NCBI GenBank assembly: GCA_030704615.1
Contig: CM060731.1
Span: 42,844,001-42,908,000 of the forward strand
Source: Takakia lepidozioides
Taxonomy: Eukaryota > Streptophyta > Takakiopsida > Takakiales > Takakiaceae
Length of the DNA stretch: 64,000 nucleotides
Reading direction: 5' to 3'
Both the position numbers and the translations under genes were made by a program. Positions 22,039 to 34,720 of the stretch are shown piece by piece. The notes below the pieces were generated by a model. That model did not search any database. It was given only the letters and a program-made list of their open reading frames with translations, and was not told the DNA's origin. The stretch's first letter is position 1. Every line of letters starts with the position of its first letter.

Positions 22039-25000
22039 CTACCAGCCATAGACAGGCCTCTCCACAGACGGAGGAGGCAGACCCAAGTCCTTGCAGTGTT
22101 GTGCATCAAAATGCATAGTTCCTGGGAGAGCCCCTGCCGCTTTTCTTGCCACCTCAATTCCTGAGAGAAAATAATGGCTGAAGGCCAGACCTCTTGCAAC
22201 CATATCGCTGAGGTTGGGCATTGATGTTGACAAAGTCATTGTCCTCTTCTGTGCTTCCTCACCTGCGGGGATTGGCTTTTTCATGTTCGCTCTTCTGGAG
22301 TGCCGTGGGGGTATTCTGTCCAGGTCAGCAGAGTCCATGAAACGGTCTGTGGCAGCCTCCCAAGACAAGAGGTGCCGGAGCTCCGCAGAAAGTGGTTCCG
22401 GCTCAGAAGCCATAGCCTGCTTCACTTTCTCTACAAATTCCTGGGGGGTCCGGTAGATAAGGCAATTGGGGAATGGTCGGAAAAAGTCATTAGATGGGTG
22501 ATCTGCACACACGACAATTTTTCCCATAGCTAGAGCCTCTGCCGTTGTCGTGCATACGACGTCACTAATGCTCGGGTTGATGAATACTTTGTACCTGCAT
22601 ACGGTTGATGTAGGGAGCTTTCAATGAATCTTGATTGAGAAAGAGACATCTAATAGTATACCTCAAGAAAATCTTAGCACCACCAGGATACTATGGCAGT
22701 TTTCAGTAGGAAAAGGCCCCTTCACAAATCATTCTTAGAACTCAGTCCTCCCTTTATTTGTCTGCAGGCCTGTGTCTCACTACCCACAGGCCCTTTCCCT
22801 CACAAAGAACTAGTCTAATGCTGACTGTAGTTGGCTACATCGTTCAACAGGATATTAACTAAAGTCCAACCAATCTGCTTAAAAAAGACACCCTCTTTCA
22901 GATAAACGCATTCCATCCTCAGAAACATGTAATATTCTTCTCAACGGAAAGGCTACCATATCCCAATCTACGAGGAGAACCTTACCCATGGAGAGAAGCA
23001 TCTGCGTGGTCCCTCCCGTGGTGGAAAGTCATGGCAAGCCCATGCTTCTGAGCTGCAGCCTGAACCTCTTGTGAGTCCTCGCCAGTTCCAAAAACATCCA
23101 GCTCCACATCATCCAAATGCTGTTTGTTCTGCGCTAAAAGGTCAACGAGCTCTCTATATCCTTTTCCCCATATCATCTTGCCCAAGAAGTAAGCCCCTTT
23201 TGAGAACGCAGGCTTCCCTTCCTCACTTTCATTTGCTAATCGCCTGCCGATGTCCAGAAACATGGGGCTCACTCCATGGACATTGCACACAGATGACTTA
23301 GGGAGCTCTTGTGTAGCAGCTGAGAGTCGCAAAACCTGATGATTAGATAACCCCATGGTCAAGCTTTGTAAATGTAGGAAAAGGAGAGAACATCCACAAT
23401 TGCCTATAAAAATGGTCTATGCAGGGAAACAAGAAAACACCACTTGTTCCCACCAGGGGAAAATGTTGGTCGCACCATGCCAATCTGGTTAGAGGTTGAT
23501 TGAAATTTGTTTCAGGGCAGACATAACAAACAACAAAGCACAGGTTGATTCTTATCGTACAGTTACTAAGTACTGCGTTCACAAAGGTACTTCATAGGCA
23601 CAGAGAAACACTCACTTTATCACAGTAGATCCGGACCATCCAGTTGTTTACATGCTCTAACAGAAAAGCCTGAACCGGTCCATTCTTCTCCCGTTTCACA
23701 TATTCCAAGTAATTTGTATGAACGACCCCTATTACATGCTGGAACTTGTCAGTCCATCGCTTTCCATGATAATACCATGTCAGATGCTCAGGCTCCTCCA
23801 GTACTGCCACGTCCGCTTCACAATCAGGAATGAATGCGGAGATGTCCCCAGCTGCTAGGATACTTCGTTTCTCTGTAGAGAACTGCATGCCAGATTTTGA
23901 TGCTTGGAGACTGAGTTCAATGAAAAAGTGATTACATGGTAAAGAAAAAATCATCCGTACCCCAAAGTAACATCCTATCCACAATAACAGGAAACCTAAG
24001 TGAGGCAAGTGAGCACAGAACTGAGTCATCAAGCATATTGGTTCTCAATGGGATCACATGCCCCTCTCACTCTAATCTTCACATTGACTGACTTTTTCGA
24101 CCTGTCAAACCAAGCCCACCAACATCGGCCACAACAAAAGTATAATCACCTCATACACAGATAACCATATATCAGTAAGTGTCCTACCTTTCCAGGGTAG
24201 AAAGCAATCTTGAAGTTGGGCTTGAAACCAATCCGAGCTTCAACCCAATTGCGTACATACTTTTCCTGTTCTTCTGGAGATTCAAAGGTCATGTGATTCG
24301 GGTACAATTGCTCTTGATCTGTCTTGGATAGCCAGGGCACCACCAGAGTCACATTTTGCTTCCCAGCCTTAGCCAAGTAGGCAGCCCGGAAGAGAGGATT
24401 TACTGCAGTCCCTGTCATCCATGGTAAACTTGCTGTTGTAACAATTGCAATATTGCGGCAGGAATCTTCCATAGACTCCCTGGCAGACTCGTGTTCACCC
24501 CACAGCCCACCCTTGTAGCGGTAGCCTGTGCTCTGTACCACACTGGCAATTCGGACATCGAGATCATCCAGATTTTGACCAGCATTTTTTACTGTTGGGC
24601 CAACTTCTGTGCAGGGAATGGATGTCATTGAACAGGGCTGCTGGTCTTTGCGTTTACAGCTCCTTAGAATCTCACAAACTTTCTCTGATACATCTGCAAC
24701 ACACAGAATGTAGAGATATATCATTAGCCAAGGAAACTTCACAGAATGACTGTCAGAATGCTTCCAGGATTCTTCTCTCTCTCTCTCTCTCGCTCTCTGC
24801 GGCAAACGCATGTTGATGTGCTCTAGCATATAATCGACTCTACTTTCTTGGAAGCAAGACTGTCTTGTTCAAACAGGCTAAGTCCCGGTGGAAAAAGGTA
24901 GAGGAGATTTCCAAGACCTGAATATTAGGCACGAAGAACTAACCCTGCTATATGAAGCTGACTTGGATGCTGAGGTGTCTAAGGTCAGAGACTGTCCGAA

Positions 25001-27868
25001 CAAAACGAACCCTGAACTTGTTTGTGACATGGGTGAGGACCTTGAGGATGATCTGTGGGCCTCCCTACCTCAGCACTAGACTGAATTTGAACTCAAGGCA
25101 GGGAGTATACCTTTGAACAATAAACAGATGCAGAGAGGAAAGGGAGATTGTCAATGCCCGATATGCGGGCCGCCTGAAGACAATATCCCTTATGCCGGGG
25201 TATTCTCATCAGAGAGCAACCCTCTTCAGGACCATCAAGGACATAGTCCCTGCACCTCTGTTCACCAACTTTCAAAATCTCGAGGCTGAGCCTAAAGCCA
25301 TAACCCTCTTGGGGTCTAATTGCTGGGCAGCTCACACAGCAGATCGGTGCTTGTGTTAAGGCATTTTTAGAGGAAATGTGGAAAGCCCGGAACCAATTGT
25401 GTATACGAAGCTAAGTCCCACTACTGGAGTGAGCCCCTCACAAAGGTAGTGTCTTTTCTCTCCTATTCCGCCCAAACTGGGCACGGGGTCTATGGCTACA
25501 AGGCTACAGCAAACATTCCCTCCAGCAAACGTCCTCTTATGAGTACATTCTCTCTCTCATCTCTCTCTTAACCCAAGGCTTCACTTGCTATGTTTGATGC
25601 TACTTTACAACGATACATTTTACCAAACAAAAATGAAATTGAAGTCCCAAAATGTAAAAATGAACATCATGACAGCAGAATGATTTGCATGTTTTAGTGA
25701 CAAGTTTTTAATCTCCCCACCCCAGGTGCAATATCCAGAAATCCAGCTGGGCTCCACAACATACCTTTCTTGACCCCTAGTTGATCAAGCAGTGGTTCAG
25801 ACTGCCTAACAAGATTTTCCAGCAACTCCGGTACGTCTAAAGGTGCTACATCCTTTCCCTGTGGCTCCTGCTCACCCCCAACAAATTCATGATTTCTGTG
25901 AATGTTATCTTGTTGATCCCTTGATGCTACAACAACAAAGATTGCCATAAAGTCTGCTCTGTGAGTACCAAAACGTACTAAACTAAAATTGACATGCCAA
26001 ACTCAACACTTTGTACAGTTCCACTCAAGGTCTCCGGCATCTTTCCAGCATGATTTGAACTGTACTAGACTTCAAGACCACCAAACATCCCCAAGAGGCG
26101 CCCCTTGGGCCCATGGTCTTACAAGAATCCCAATGAACTGACACTTGTGTGCCCAATACACTTCCGGCAAACCTACTGACAAAGCAAAAAGAGCCAGACC
26201 GTGGCAGAGTCACAAAGAAGCCAAACAGGGTTCTTGATGGGATGGAAAAGAGATCCTACCTTTGTTGCATCTGAACTTGTTGAGAGCTTCTGCAAACAAG
26301 AACAAGACCATGAGAACTTTAATCACTTGACATACAACTGTCGTTTGGGAGAGGTGAAGGGTAAAAATTAAAGAAAAAATCCTCTATCTAAAAGTCTCCA
26401 CTCAACATGCACCAGTTCACGATGCACAGGAATCAACCAGTGAGGCATCCAGCACTGGCCCCTTCTCAGTCTGCCAAACACATTAATCCATCCACCACCA
26501 CTGACTTTGCACGTCCAACCCTCCCTCCGTTTAGTGAACATAAAAAACTTCTCACTTGCGTACTAAATGAACTTTCACGTGAAGCAATTTTGCATGCGAC
26601 CCAAGCAGGCGTTCAAGTCAGACCCCATGTGCCAGTGACCACTATGTGAAAGCCAGTGGAGATCAGAATAACCTGTGCTGACAATCAAACTTCTCACACA
26701 ATCGTCGAGAAAGATCAAGCCGCTAATTCTCAAATCACGGTCTTCTTGTAGATGAGGACAGGCACGCTGTTCAGCTAACTCTGGCGTCTAAACATTGAGA
26801 ATGGAGAGACAAGCCCCAGAAGTAGTTGGGGGCAGTCCTAAGGCATAGTTTGAAGTGCTTGCCTAAGTTGGCGCATAGAGAAGCTCGATCCATCCTAGTG
26901 GTAAATCTAACGAAACAGTCTCGTTCTACTTTCTCTTAACGCTTAGTCACACAAAGAGAGTCCACACATTACAAATTGCTTGACGTAGCTTTGTGACCAT
27001 AGACACCGGGCAACCTTTTCCGCTGAGCCAAGTAGAAGCGGGAAGGGAGAGAGCAGAAAAGAGACACTACAGTTGCGAGGGCTAAGCATACCAAAAAAAG
27101 AGAATGTAAGAAAAAGTACAATACCAGATTCTTTTTGACGTTTTCATAAAACTCTGTCTTCTTGACATTCTGAAAGAATTCTGATGGAGTCTTGCTGGTG
27201 GCAGCTGTGCTCTCAAGGTCCCGCAGGCTCTCTTTCACACTTTTCCTTACACGGCGCAATGGCTCCCAGTCATCACCCAAAGGCTTCACTTGCCGGTTGG
27301 CCTTGTTCCTTCTTGCCCCTTGCTGCCAGTCCCGCGCCACCATCCTTCTCTCCCCTGTCTTCCTCCACTGTCCCCAATCTTTACTGAATCTGTCCCCTGC
27401 TTTCCTTGAGAAGAAATCCAACCCCGATTCACCATCTTTAGACACCAGGGATTTCCTAAGGGAAAGATCCAATCCTTTCGTATCCTCCCGGCGCTTTAAA
27501 AATTCGGGATCAGACCATGAGCGTCTGAAATTCGACAAACTCGGCTTCAGATTCTTGAGAAAATCAAAGTCCTCCGTCGCTGGCGGCATGGCCGTATTGT
27601 ATTGCCCTGTCACCCGACCACTGTCCTTTTTAAGAATGTTTCCAGAGTTCTTCACATTGTTGAAGGAGAGCGACCGAGTCTTAATACTCTCCCATTCTTT
27701 ATCTAAAGTGGTTGACAGATCCCTGAATGATTTCACCCTGGCGCTCATCAGCTTCAGATCAGTCTCTGCACTCTTCTGCACATCTAACAGACTCTTCGAT
27801 ATGAAAGACAAGGCCCTCTCCGCCGCAGCCGTCCCGGAATCTGGAGACGTCCCATCCCAGGGAGCCAT
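22039..27868 (-). CDS. DGD1: Digalactosyldiacylglycerol synthase 1 (DGD1), seven exons
   Basis: Transfers galactose from UDP-galactose to monogalactosyldiacylglycerol in the plastid outer envelope. Exons on the minus strand: 27868-27125, 26289-26260, 25926-25765, 24693-24188, 23882-23616, 23335-22986 and 22594-22039, all with GT..AG borders. Residues 1-250 form the DGD1-type N-terminal extension. Then come 'PPLDVPELL'-like '[20 protein letters not shown]', the GT-B core ('[19 protein letters not shown]', '[19 protein letters not shown]') and the donor-site domain ('[17 protein letters not shown]'). The end is 'RPVYGW'. Exons 3-7 join in phase. Exon 2 (30 nt, '[10 protein letters not shown]') fits the family alignment but leaves exon 3 one base out of phase, so a small error or an unseen microexon remains at that junction. 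The predicted length of about 870 residues is slightly more than the usual ~800. Confidence 0.93.
24776..24800. repeat. CT microsatellite in DGD1 intron 3
   Basis: Run of 'tc' dinucleotides with one interruption, lying in the intron between exons 3 and 4. Confidence 0.8.
24880..25545 (+). mobile_element. LINE 3' fragment in DGD1 intron 3, antisense to the gene
   Basis: Corresponds to the C-terminal end of the LINE B frame: 'WKKVEEI', '[10 protein letters not shown]' (frame-shifted from 'VCDMGED'), '[16 protein letters not shown]', '[15 protein letters not shown]', then the family 3' end 'cttatgagtac'. It has several stops and frameshifts and is 5'-truncated. It is followed by CT-rich sequence. 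Confidence 0.85.
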
Positions 27869-28189
27869 GGAAATCGACGCAAAGCAATGATGCCTCAGAT
27901 GGATAACAAATCTCTTCCAGCCGTATTGCTCCCACAAATCTCACCACTTCCCTCTTGTTCAATGCTGTCGCAATGCATCTACATACACCGAGTGTGCACG
28001 ATCAGAAACACACATCATTTGCAAAGGAACGAGGGATTCTTCCAGGAAACACAGCGCCAGCGTTGCTTCGCGCCAGGCTCGTCGTCGGGCCTGAACCCTA
28101 ACTTAGTTACCCCCATGCCGCACCTCTGCTATTCCCTAACCAGGCCTTCACACTCCCGAGGCTCGGCTAATAATATAATAAATCAAGTT

Positions 28190-28460
28190 TTCTAATGAGC
28201 TGCGGATCCTTGGGCTCGTGGTCTGGGGTTCAATCCCGTGAGCCTCGGGGCTTGTGTGTTGTAACCGTCGCCCATCAGGCTTCCTTTTAAGAAATCAAGA
28301 ATTCCATAAATAACACGGAGAGCCGGTAGCTCAGTTGGATAGTACCCAAGTGATTCTGGGCTCAAAACTTGTTTCCTCCTTGTGTGTGGGTATTATTATC
28401 TTCTTCGCCTTGGGCTGTGTGCCAATTTTCTGATTTTGGAAGTTACTTTGAAGGACTCCT
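28190..28460 (+). mobile_element. tRNA-derived SINE-like pieces
   Basis: At 28225-28240 a Pol III B-box-like 'ggggttcaatcccgtg' is followed by a T/G-rich tail. At 28323-28340 'ccggtagctcagttggat' matches an A box and 28358-28371 'gggctcaaaacttg' a weak B box. The spacing in the second is shorter than in a normal tRNA. No tRNA cloverleaf can be closed, so this is not a tRNA gene. The downstream part resembles the element at 34525. Confidence 0.35.
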
Positions 28461-28495
28461 CTCATTATAATTAAGGGGCCTGATTTCTGTGCGGT
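28445..28495 (-). repeat. Dispersed motif of about 45 bp (copy 1)
   Basis: Reverse complement contains 'aaatcaggccccttaatt' followed by 'ataatgagaggag'. Other copies are at 29749-29785 (+), 32750-32812 (+) and 37690-37735 (+). Probably a shared transposon terminus. Confidence 0.55.
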
Positions 28496-28559
28496 CGCTT
28501 CGGGTGTTTCCCTTAAAGTATGTAGATATGAATATGTATAGTAATAAATCACGTAGTTT

Positions 28560-30890
28560 GGTTAGTTCCGAACTGGAATCCGGGGCAGCAGGTAGTGTGG
28601 TCCGGCGCTAGCCAAACGCCGCACCAGCAAGCGGTGGTGGAAGACGTTCGGTCCGAACCTCTTCCGTAAGAGCACAGCTGGCAGGCCAGGTGTGCCGGTG
28701 CGACGGCTGCCACATACAAAAGAGTGGGTCCATGGACACGTGTCTGGCGCAAGGGTGCAGCAAAGTCCCGTCTGCACCCCCGATGGAATATTCCCGATTC
28801 GTTGGTCCCATTGGGTCACGAGGTGTGGCCCGAACCACAATAATGATCCATAGCTGCACAGACTTAAAGTCGTACTCGTACTGACTAGGGCTACCGCCAG
28901 CAAATCTTGGTTTTTAGTTTTTACGTTTTTACCCGAGCCGAGAAAAATAGTACAGTGTGTAAGTATAACGTCAGCGAATTTACAGCCTATTGCTCACGCC
29001 TCAATGGACGGTTGAAGGCACATGTTGAGGATTGAACCCCGGATCACCCTAGTTGTGCGCAGACAAGGCAGCCAATACAAGGGCCTCCTGCAGTCAAAAT
29101 GTAGGCTAACACAATCTCAAAGGTTAAAATATTAACTTACATGTGAACGACTCGTAGAGCTCTTTAGAAAAGACATTTTTTTTCTCTTGACAACCATTTT
29201 AATGTATTTTTTTATTACTTTATTGGCCCTGCCCGACAGCCTGGTAGGGACTACGCATCAAGTTGGCCAAAGTGACCTTAACCTTATATCACGGGTTGTT
29301 CCCATGAAACTTAATGGGAACATGAAAGTTTTTAGTTCCCAGTTGGGCACATGTTACACTTCATTCAATAAAATAAAACAATGGCACGGCCTCTGTGTAT
29401 CTCACGCCCTATTATTTTTTTATTTTGTTTTAAAAATTGTACTTTATATCTGAAATCTTTATAGTTGAACGAATACTAAGAAAATGTTTCTCTAGAAACT
29501 AACAGGTTTTACTTTTAAGCTACATAGATTTCAATAGATCTTACATATGTAAAAAATGGATGGATATGATGGTTATTTTTAACCATGTCCTCTAACAAAG
29601 AAAACTAGACTAATGTGGATTTTCAAGTAGCTTCAAATACTAATTAAATAGTTTTTGTGGAACTAATTTGAGAGCTCTCAAACAAAGTTGGTTTTTCTAG
29701 ATGGTGACTTTATCCTATCCATGATTCTCATTTTGAGTGAAAGTGGTGGTTTAATTACAATGAGAGGAGAAAATAACCTCTCCGCATGTTTGCGATGGCT
29801 TCAACATTTATCTTGGTCATTCAAGCAAATTGACAAAAATGTGCAGATAGGCCAAGCATACCAACCAACACCAACACCATCTGGTCAATCTTTCCATGCC
29901 AATCCATCGATATTGTTAACACATGCGCATGAAGTTGATAACATGTACCCCAAGTTGAGGGAAAAATAAAAACATCAAGCAACAAGCGAGTGGCTTATGG
30001 AGATTGAATGCATGCATAGATATGAATGTTTTGAAACCTTGTGGATGAACAGTGTGAGAGGATGATGGAAGAGCAGTTTTGAGGTTGCTAAGAGCATTGG
30101 ACAAAGATCCACTAGAGGAAGCATGATGGCTAGCATGAACAATGCCCTTCATTTAAAAAAAAGATGAGACCATCCAAGGAAGGACTCCATGACATTTGTG
30201 GATTTTTTGTATAGTTGTTGTGTTTTGTATGGTCGATGTGCAAGTGGATCTCTATACCAGTTTGATGTTCCAATTACTGTGAATGACTTCCCTGATTTAA
30301 ATGTGCCCTACACCAAGCTTTTCGTTGAATCTATTGAAAATCAAGACAATTATATTCCGGTGCATTATGGTCATGCAGTGAATGCTATTATTTTTAATAT
30401 ATAACTTGTGCTCATATCTACCTTTATATTTTCCTATGCAATATCACATTTTAGTCATAATATCCACGAGTTTGGATATCATCTTTTGACAAGACCTCCA
30501 ATATAACCATACTTCGTCATTATCTTGAGTGAACATGTTCCCTCTAGATGAACAGTCAGGACACTTCCGCAACATCAATTGGGAGCAATCGACACCTTTG
30601 CAATATTGGTTGTGGTAGTGCCCTAAAATTTACCGGATGTGGACGTCGTCGACCGTGGCATGAGATTACCCTTTTGGCATCAGGGGATAGTTTGAAAAGC
30701 TCTGGTCTCATTGCAGAATGTTGTAAAATTTTTGATTTGTCAAAAGGAGTATGTCCTCTTTGGAGACTTGTAGATTGGTTCAAAGATTTACGCCAATCTA
30801 AAGCTTTTTTTGCTCTCAAGAGGTCGTGCAACAACTTGATTCCTCTTTCTTTCTCTAATAATGCATTTTAATCTGGCAATTAGGGATACT
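28560..30890. other. Gene-poor stretch with unassigned frames
   Basis: Contains a GC-rich block with overlapping frames on both strands (28560-28900), a minus-strand B-box-like phrase at about 29028-29045, copy 2 of the dispersed motif (29749-29785), and unassigned plus-strand frames at 29688-29969, 30189-30404 and 30548-30871. I recognise no family. The frames may be parts of a dead element. Confidence 0.35.
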
Positions 30891-31450
30891 TTACTTTTAA
30901 ATTTCAAGCATTTTCTGACAAATTTTAACCCATCTACTTTACTTATCAAGAAAATTATTCTCTGGCCAATTACATCATCAAAGATGCTCATAGAGAATCA
31001 AATCATCCATCATGCTAGTAAATAATAGTAAATAAATAACAGAATGTTGTAAAGAAGAAATATAGAGATCAAAGCAAAGAATTTTGAAATCAATATTTAA
31101 AATCAGAAAAAAATAGAAGCAAAGTCAGAATTGGACTGAATTAATTTGGGAGAATGGCAAAAATAAAATATCAAAACCAAAACATGAAGATTATTTTAAA
31201 AATTATAAAGTAATAATATTTGACAAAAAAGATTAACCCAAGAAAATACATATTTTAAAAAAACAAAAAAATAAAAAAAAAAAAAACAAAATGCATTTTA
31301 TACATTTTAAAATCTTTTCGAAATTGTTAATATCTTAAGCCATAGAACAACGAATCATTCAAAATCAAAAAAAAGAAAAAATCGTCGCATAAAAAAGTAT
31401 AAAATATAATATAAATCCCTATATAATAATATAGTGGTTATAGCCCTCTA
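30890..31450. repeat. Extremely AT-rich, A-rich tract
   Basis: Long runs of A and AT on the plus strand, with an especially A-rich segment at 31250-31300. It has no coding potential. Composition differs sharply from both flanks. Confidence 0.75.
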
Positions 31451-34400
31451 CCTTGCATAGCCTATCCTACCCCCTCTATTCATTATAAGTTAGCTCACAT
31501 ATCTCCGTCCTCACCTCTCTCCTACCTACCAACCAGCGTCCGGGAAATAATTTCAGTTGAAACAGCCAGTAGCCGCTCATTCCCAGCAGCAATCGGCTAA
31601 GTGGGTTGGGCAGTCGGTTGCTGCCCCTTAGTGGTAACTATACCCGGTCAATTTCCGAGATAATTTCTTTACAACCGGTTATATTCCTAATGATTTATTT
31701 TGTGTTCAGCTATAAATCCGGCCCTTATAAATATCAACGGGTTGACAACACAGTGTCAAATGCACAACAATAAGTAAATAATAATAATAATAAATAAATC
31801 ACAACCAGTTTTAAGCAATTCAAACAAGTGAAGAACATTGTATCCTTATAGAAGTTGGACCTGTCAATGCCTTCAAACCACATGGAGGCCAAGAATTGAA
31901 CCCGCATGGACAGGTGAGCTGTGATAGCAGGCAGCGAGTGCAAGCAGGCGTGGGGCTGGGGCTGCGAGAGCAACGTCCAGACTTATTAGGGTTTGCCCGC
32001 GGGCCCGCCCTCTTTGAGTTCAATATTTTTTCACCTAAACGCCCTTCCTTGGATGTAACCCGGCCCTGGCACGTTGGATTTCTGCCATGTGGTGGACTTC
32101 GACGGCCATTTCCATTTTTTGTAATATAAGAAGGGCCGGAATCCGTCCAGGCCTTGCCAACTAAGGCAGATTTCCTGTCTGTAATGAAATGGAAAGGCAA
32201 ATATCCTTCCTAAAAGTAGGGCACCCGGTTGATTTCCACTTCGGCCATTTTTTCCCTCGGATCCATTTCCTGAGGTTTCATATTTCATTCGGAAATTCTG
32301 GAATTCAGTCGGCTAGCATGTAACTGGCTGCCGGTTCTCCCCGGACGTTGCTACCAACTATGCCACCACATTCTCAGCTTCGCCGCGTTGGGATGGACAT
32401 TGGTGCAGCAGCCAAAATGTCCCTTCCATACAATCGCCATTTTTACATGGTTTATAATAGGCAGGTGGACTTCCATGTTGCTGAATGTCGATTCCCTCTT
32501 GGCGATATTTTTTTGGATCCGTTTAAGTTCGCCTCTAGCCGATTTTATTTTTCGGACGTCTAGGGCAGATATTTTGGCCTTTTGTTCATAAATCCATTTG
32601 TCTCTACTCATCCACCAAAGTGGGTTTTTGTAGCTCCCAATGGAATGACTCCAAAAACAAACAGCCCATCCTTCGTCCCCTTCCCCCAAATCCACATGAA
32701 AACTTACAAACTTTGTTTTTTTTTTAAAAAAAAGGCAAACAACTGGGAGCGACAGCTCACAAATCAGGCCCCTCAATAGTCCCCTCAATAGTGAGAGGAG
32801 AAAATAACCTCTTTCACGGTAACCTCACCATGAAGGTCACCAAACTATTGGTAGGCATATTTGAAGTAAGTATAAATAGCTGAAGAAGCTCCGTGGTGAT
32901 TTTTTTCAAAAGTTATTTCGGATATCAAATGAAGTCATTTGTTCATGTGTGGACCAATATGTGCCCGTTTTGTAGTAAAATACGAAGTACAAGACGGACA
33001 ATGTCACGTAATGTTAGGGTAAGAATTTGACGTTGAGAAACGATTGCCGTCATAAGGCAGAGTGTAGTATTATGAATGATAATGGTACCATTTGGGCTCG
33101 TGAGAATTACAGAGTTGTTGTCATGCGGCAGGTATACAATTAGTTCAGTTGTCAAACATATGCCAATTTTTGTGGCTCCCGTGACAAGCTTTCACTGAAA
33201 AATTGATTGTCGAATAAGCGCATTGAAAGTTTTTATTATAATATAGTGACTTGGTTATGATCCTTTTGCATAGCACACTTCATGAACATTTTGTGAGAAA
33301 ATTGATGCATACAATTGCAGCTCAGAAGCACATACACTTTTCATTCCACCTCTGTTCACCATGAACAATCTGTGTTCACATCTATGTTCACGAGTTCTAT
33401 GTTCGCCTCTGTTCACATTGAACAATCTTATTCTGAAGTTTACTAGCCATGCTGGATTACAACAAAAGGTGACAAAACAATATCCCAAAACAAGTGTGGA
33501 CGAAATCCAAGGTACTATTCTTTGATTCAGTATATCACGCATTACCTATTAATCATATTGATCTGAAACCCCTCATCTTGTCAATTCTTCTTTACACTTG
33601 TCATGGTGTATCTATCAGTCATCCATCAAAAGTTTTCTAAATTTTGGCTACCTAGTAACATGTCCAGTTGCGGGCTTTTTCTTTAAAATGAAGTTATTTC
33701 ATATTCCATTACTAGAGTGGTGGGCCTTTGAGAAATGAAATTCATGTACAAGAGTATCTTTGAGGCATTGCCACACTTTACAAATACATTCGATTTCGCC
33801 AATGAAACAATATCTAGTATCACAAAAAAATCCAAAAACTATTACTAAAAGACTGCCCAATCATTAAATCTCGATCATTGCTGAACGTTACAAATACATT
33901 CAATTCCCCAATAGGTTTCACAAATGAAATTTTTTGTCTACATATGAAATTGAAGCCAAAAATGAGGTGGCTCGAGCAGAGTTATGAGCAGTTCATGTTA
34001 GCATTAATATGCGACGACAAGTTTATCTTGTTAGATTTTGGTTCGAGCACATTTTCGTTTCACCATATAATATTTTAATTTATTCTCAAAATATATAGAA
34101 TATTGTGTTATGCTAATGTGAGCATGCTCACATGTTACTCAACCTCACTACGACTTCCTAAGAGTTACTGCATTCTCTTTAGAAAGTGCACATTCATAAG
34201 ATGTAAAAGGTGACTTCCAACATACACCTACCTCCCAAGGCTTCTAACCCACAATCCCTAAATGCTTGGCCAACTTATCCAAGTGAGATGTACAAATAGC
34301 TTACAAACCTACTTCTAACATACAAATAAAATAAATATCTGGAACCAACAAAAGAACTCGGATATTGCCCTTTGAAAAATAAAAAATAAAAATGAAAAAC

Positions 34401-34520
34401 TACTATTCTTAAAGAGAAATCTAGTCTAGTCTCATTCACAATATAAATAACACACATGGAAATCTTCCGTTATGAACATGATCACTCACAACCATGATCT
34501 TACTCTCTACCACATCTAAA
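31451..34520. other. Intergenic, no gene established
   Basis: A minus-strand frame at 32351-32788 contains a lysine-rich, coding-like stretch ('KNPLWWMSRDKWIYEQKAK') that I cannot assign. A short trinucleotide run 'aataataataataata' occurs at about 31780. Copy 3 of the dispersed motif is at 32750-32812. The phrase 'ctctgttcac' recurs at 33350-33420. Confidence 0.35.
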
Positions 34521-34524
34521 GTTT

Positions 34525-34720
34525 GTAACCAGTCAGGAGCTCAGTTGGTTAAGTGCACTTAGTGCCACCCAGATGTGTCTCAGGTCAAATCTTGCTACTT
34601 GAGGGGTGTGGTATTCTCTTCTCCCCTTCCTTGGACGATGTCTCACTCATTAGATCTACAGATCTTCTCTAACTTCTAAGTCAAGACTCAGAAATACAAG
34701 AAACAAAATCAAGTAAAGGC
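34525..34720 (+). mobile_element. tRNA-derived SINE candidate
   Basis: A-box-like 'gagctcagttggttaagtgc' at about 34538 and B-box-like 'ggtcaaatcttgc' at about 34583, 45 bp apart as in tRNA promoters. The sequence between cannot form a tRNA cloverleaf. The following 'gaggggtgtggtattctctt' resembles the region after the boxes at 28323-28400. No target-site duplication was identified. Confidence 0.4.

Noticed and set aside
27192-27890. 232-codon plus frame
   Set aside because: Antisense to DGD1 exon 1, which aligns with the DGD1 N-terminal region.
28318-28395. Possible tRNA gene
   Set aside because: The A-box is good but the B-box is weak, the spacing is short and no acceptor stem can be paired. 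Kept only as a SINE-like piece.
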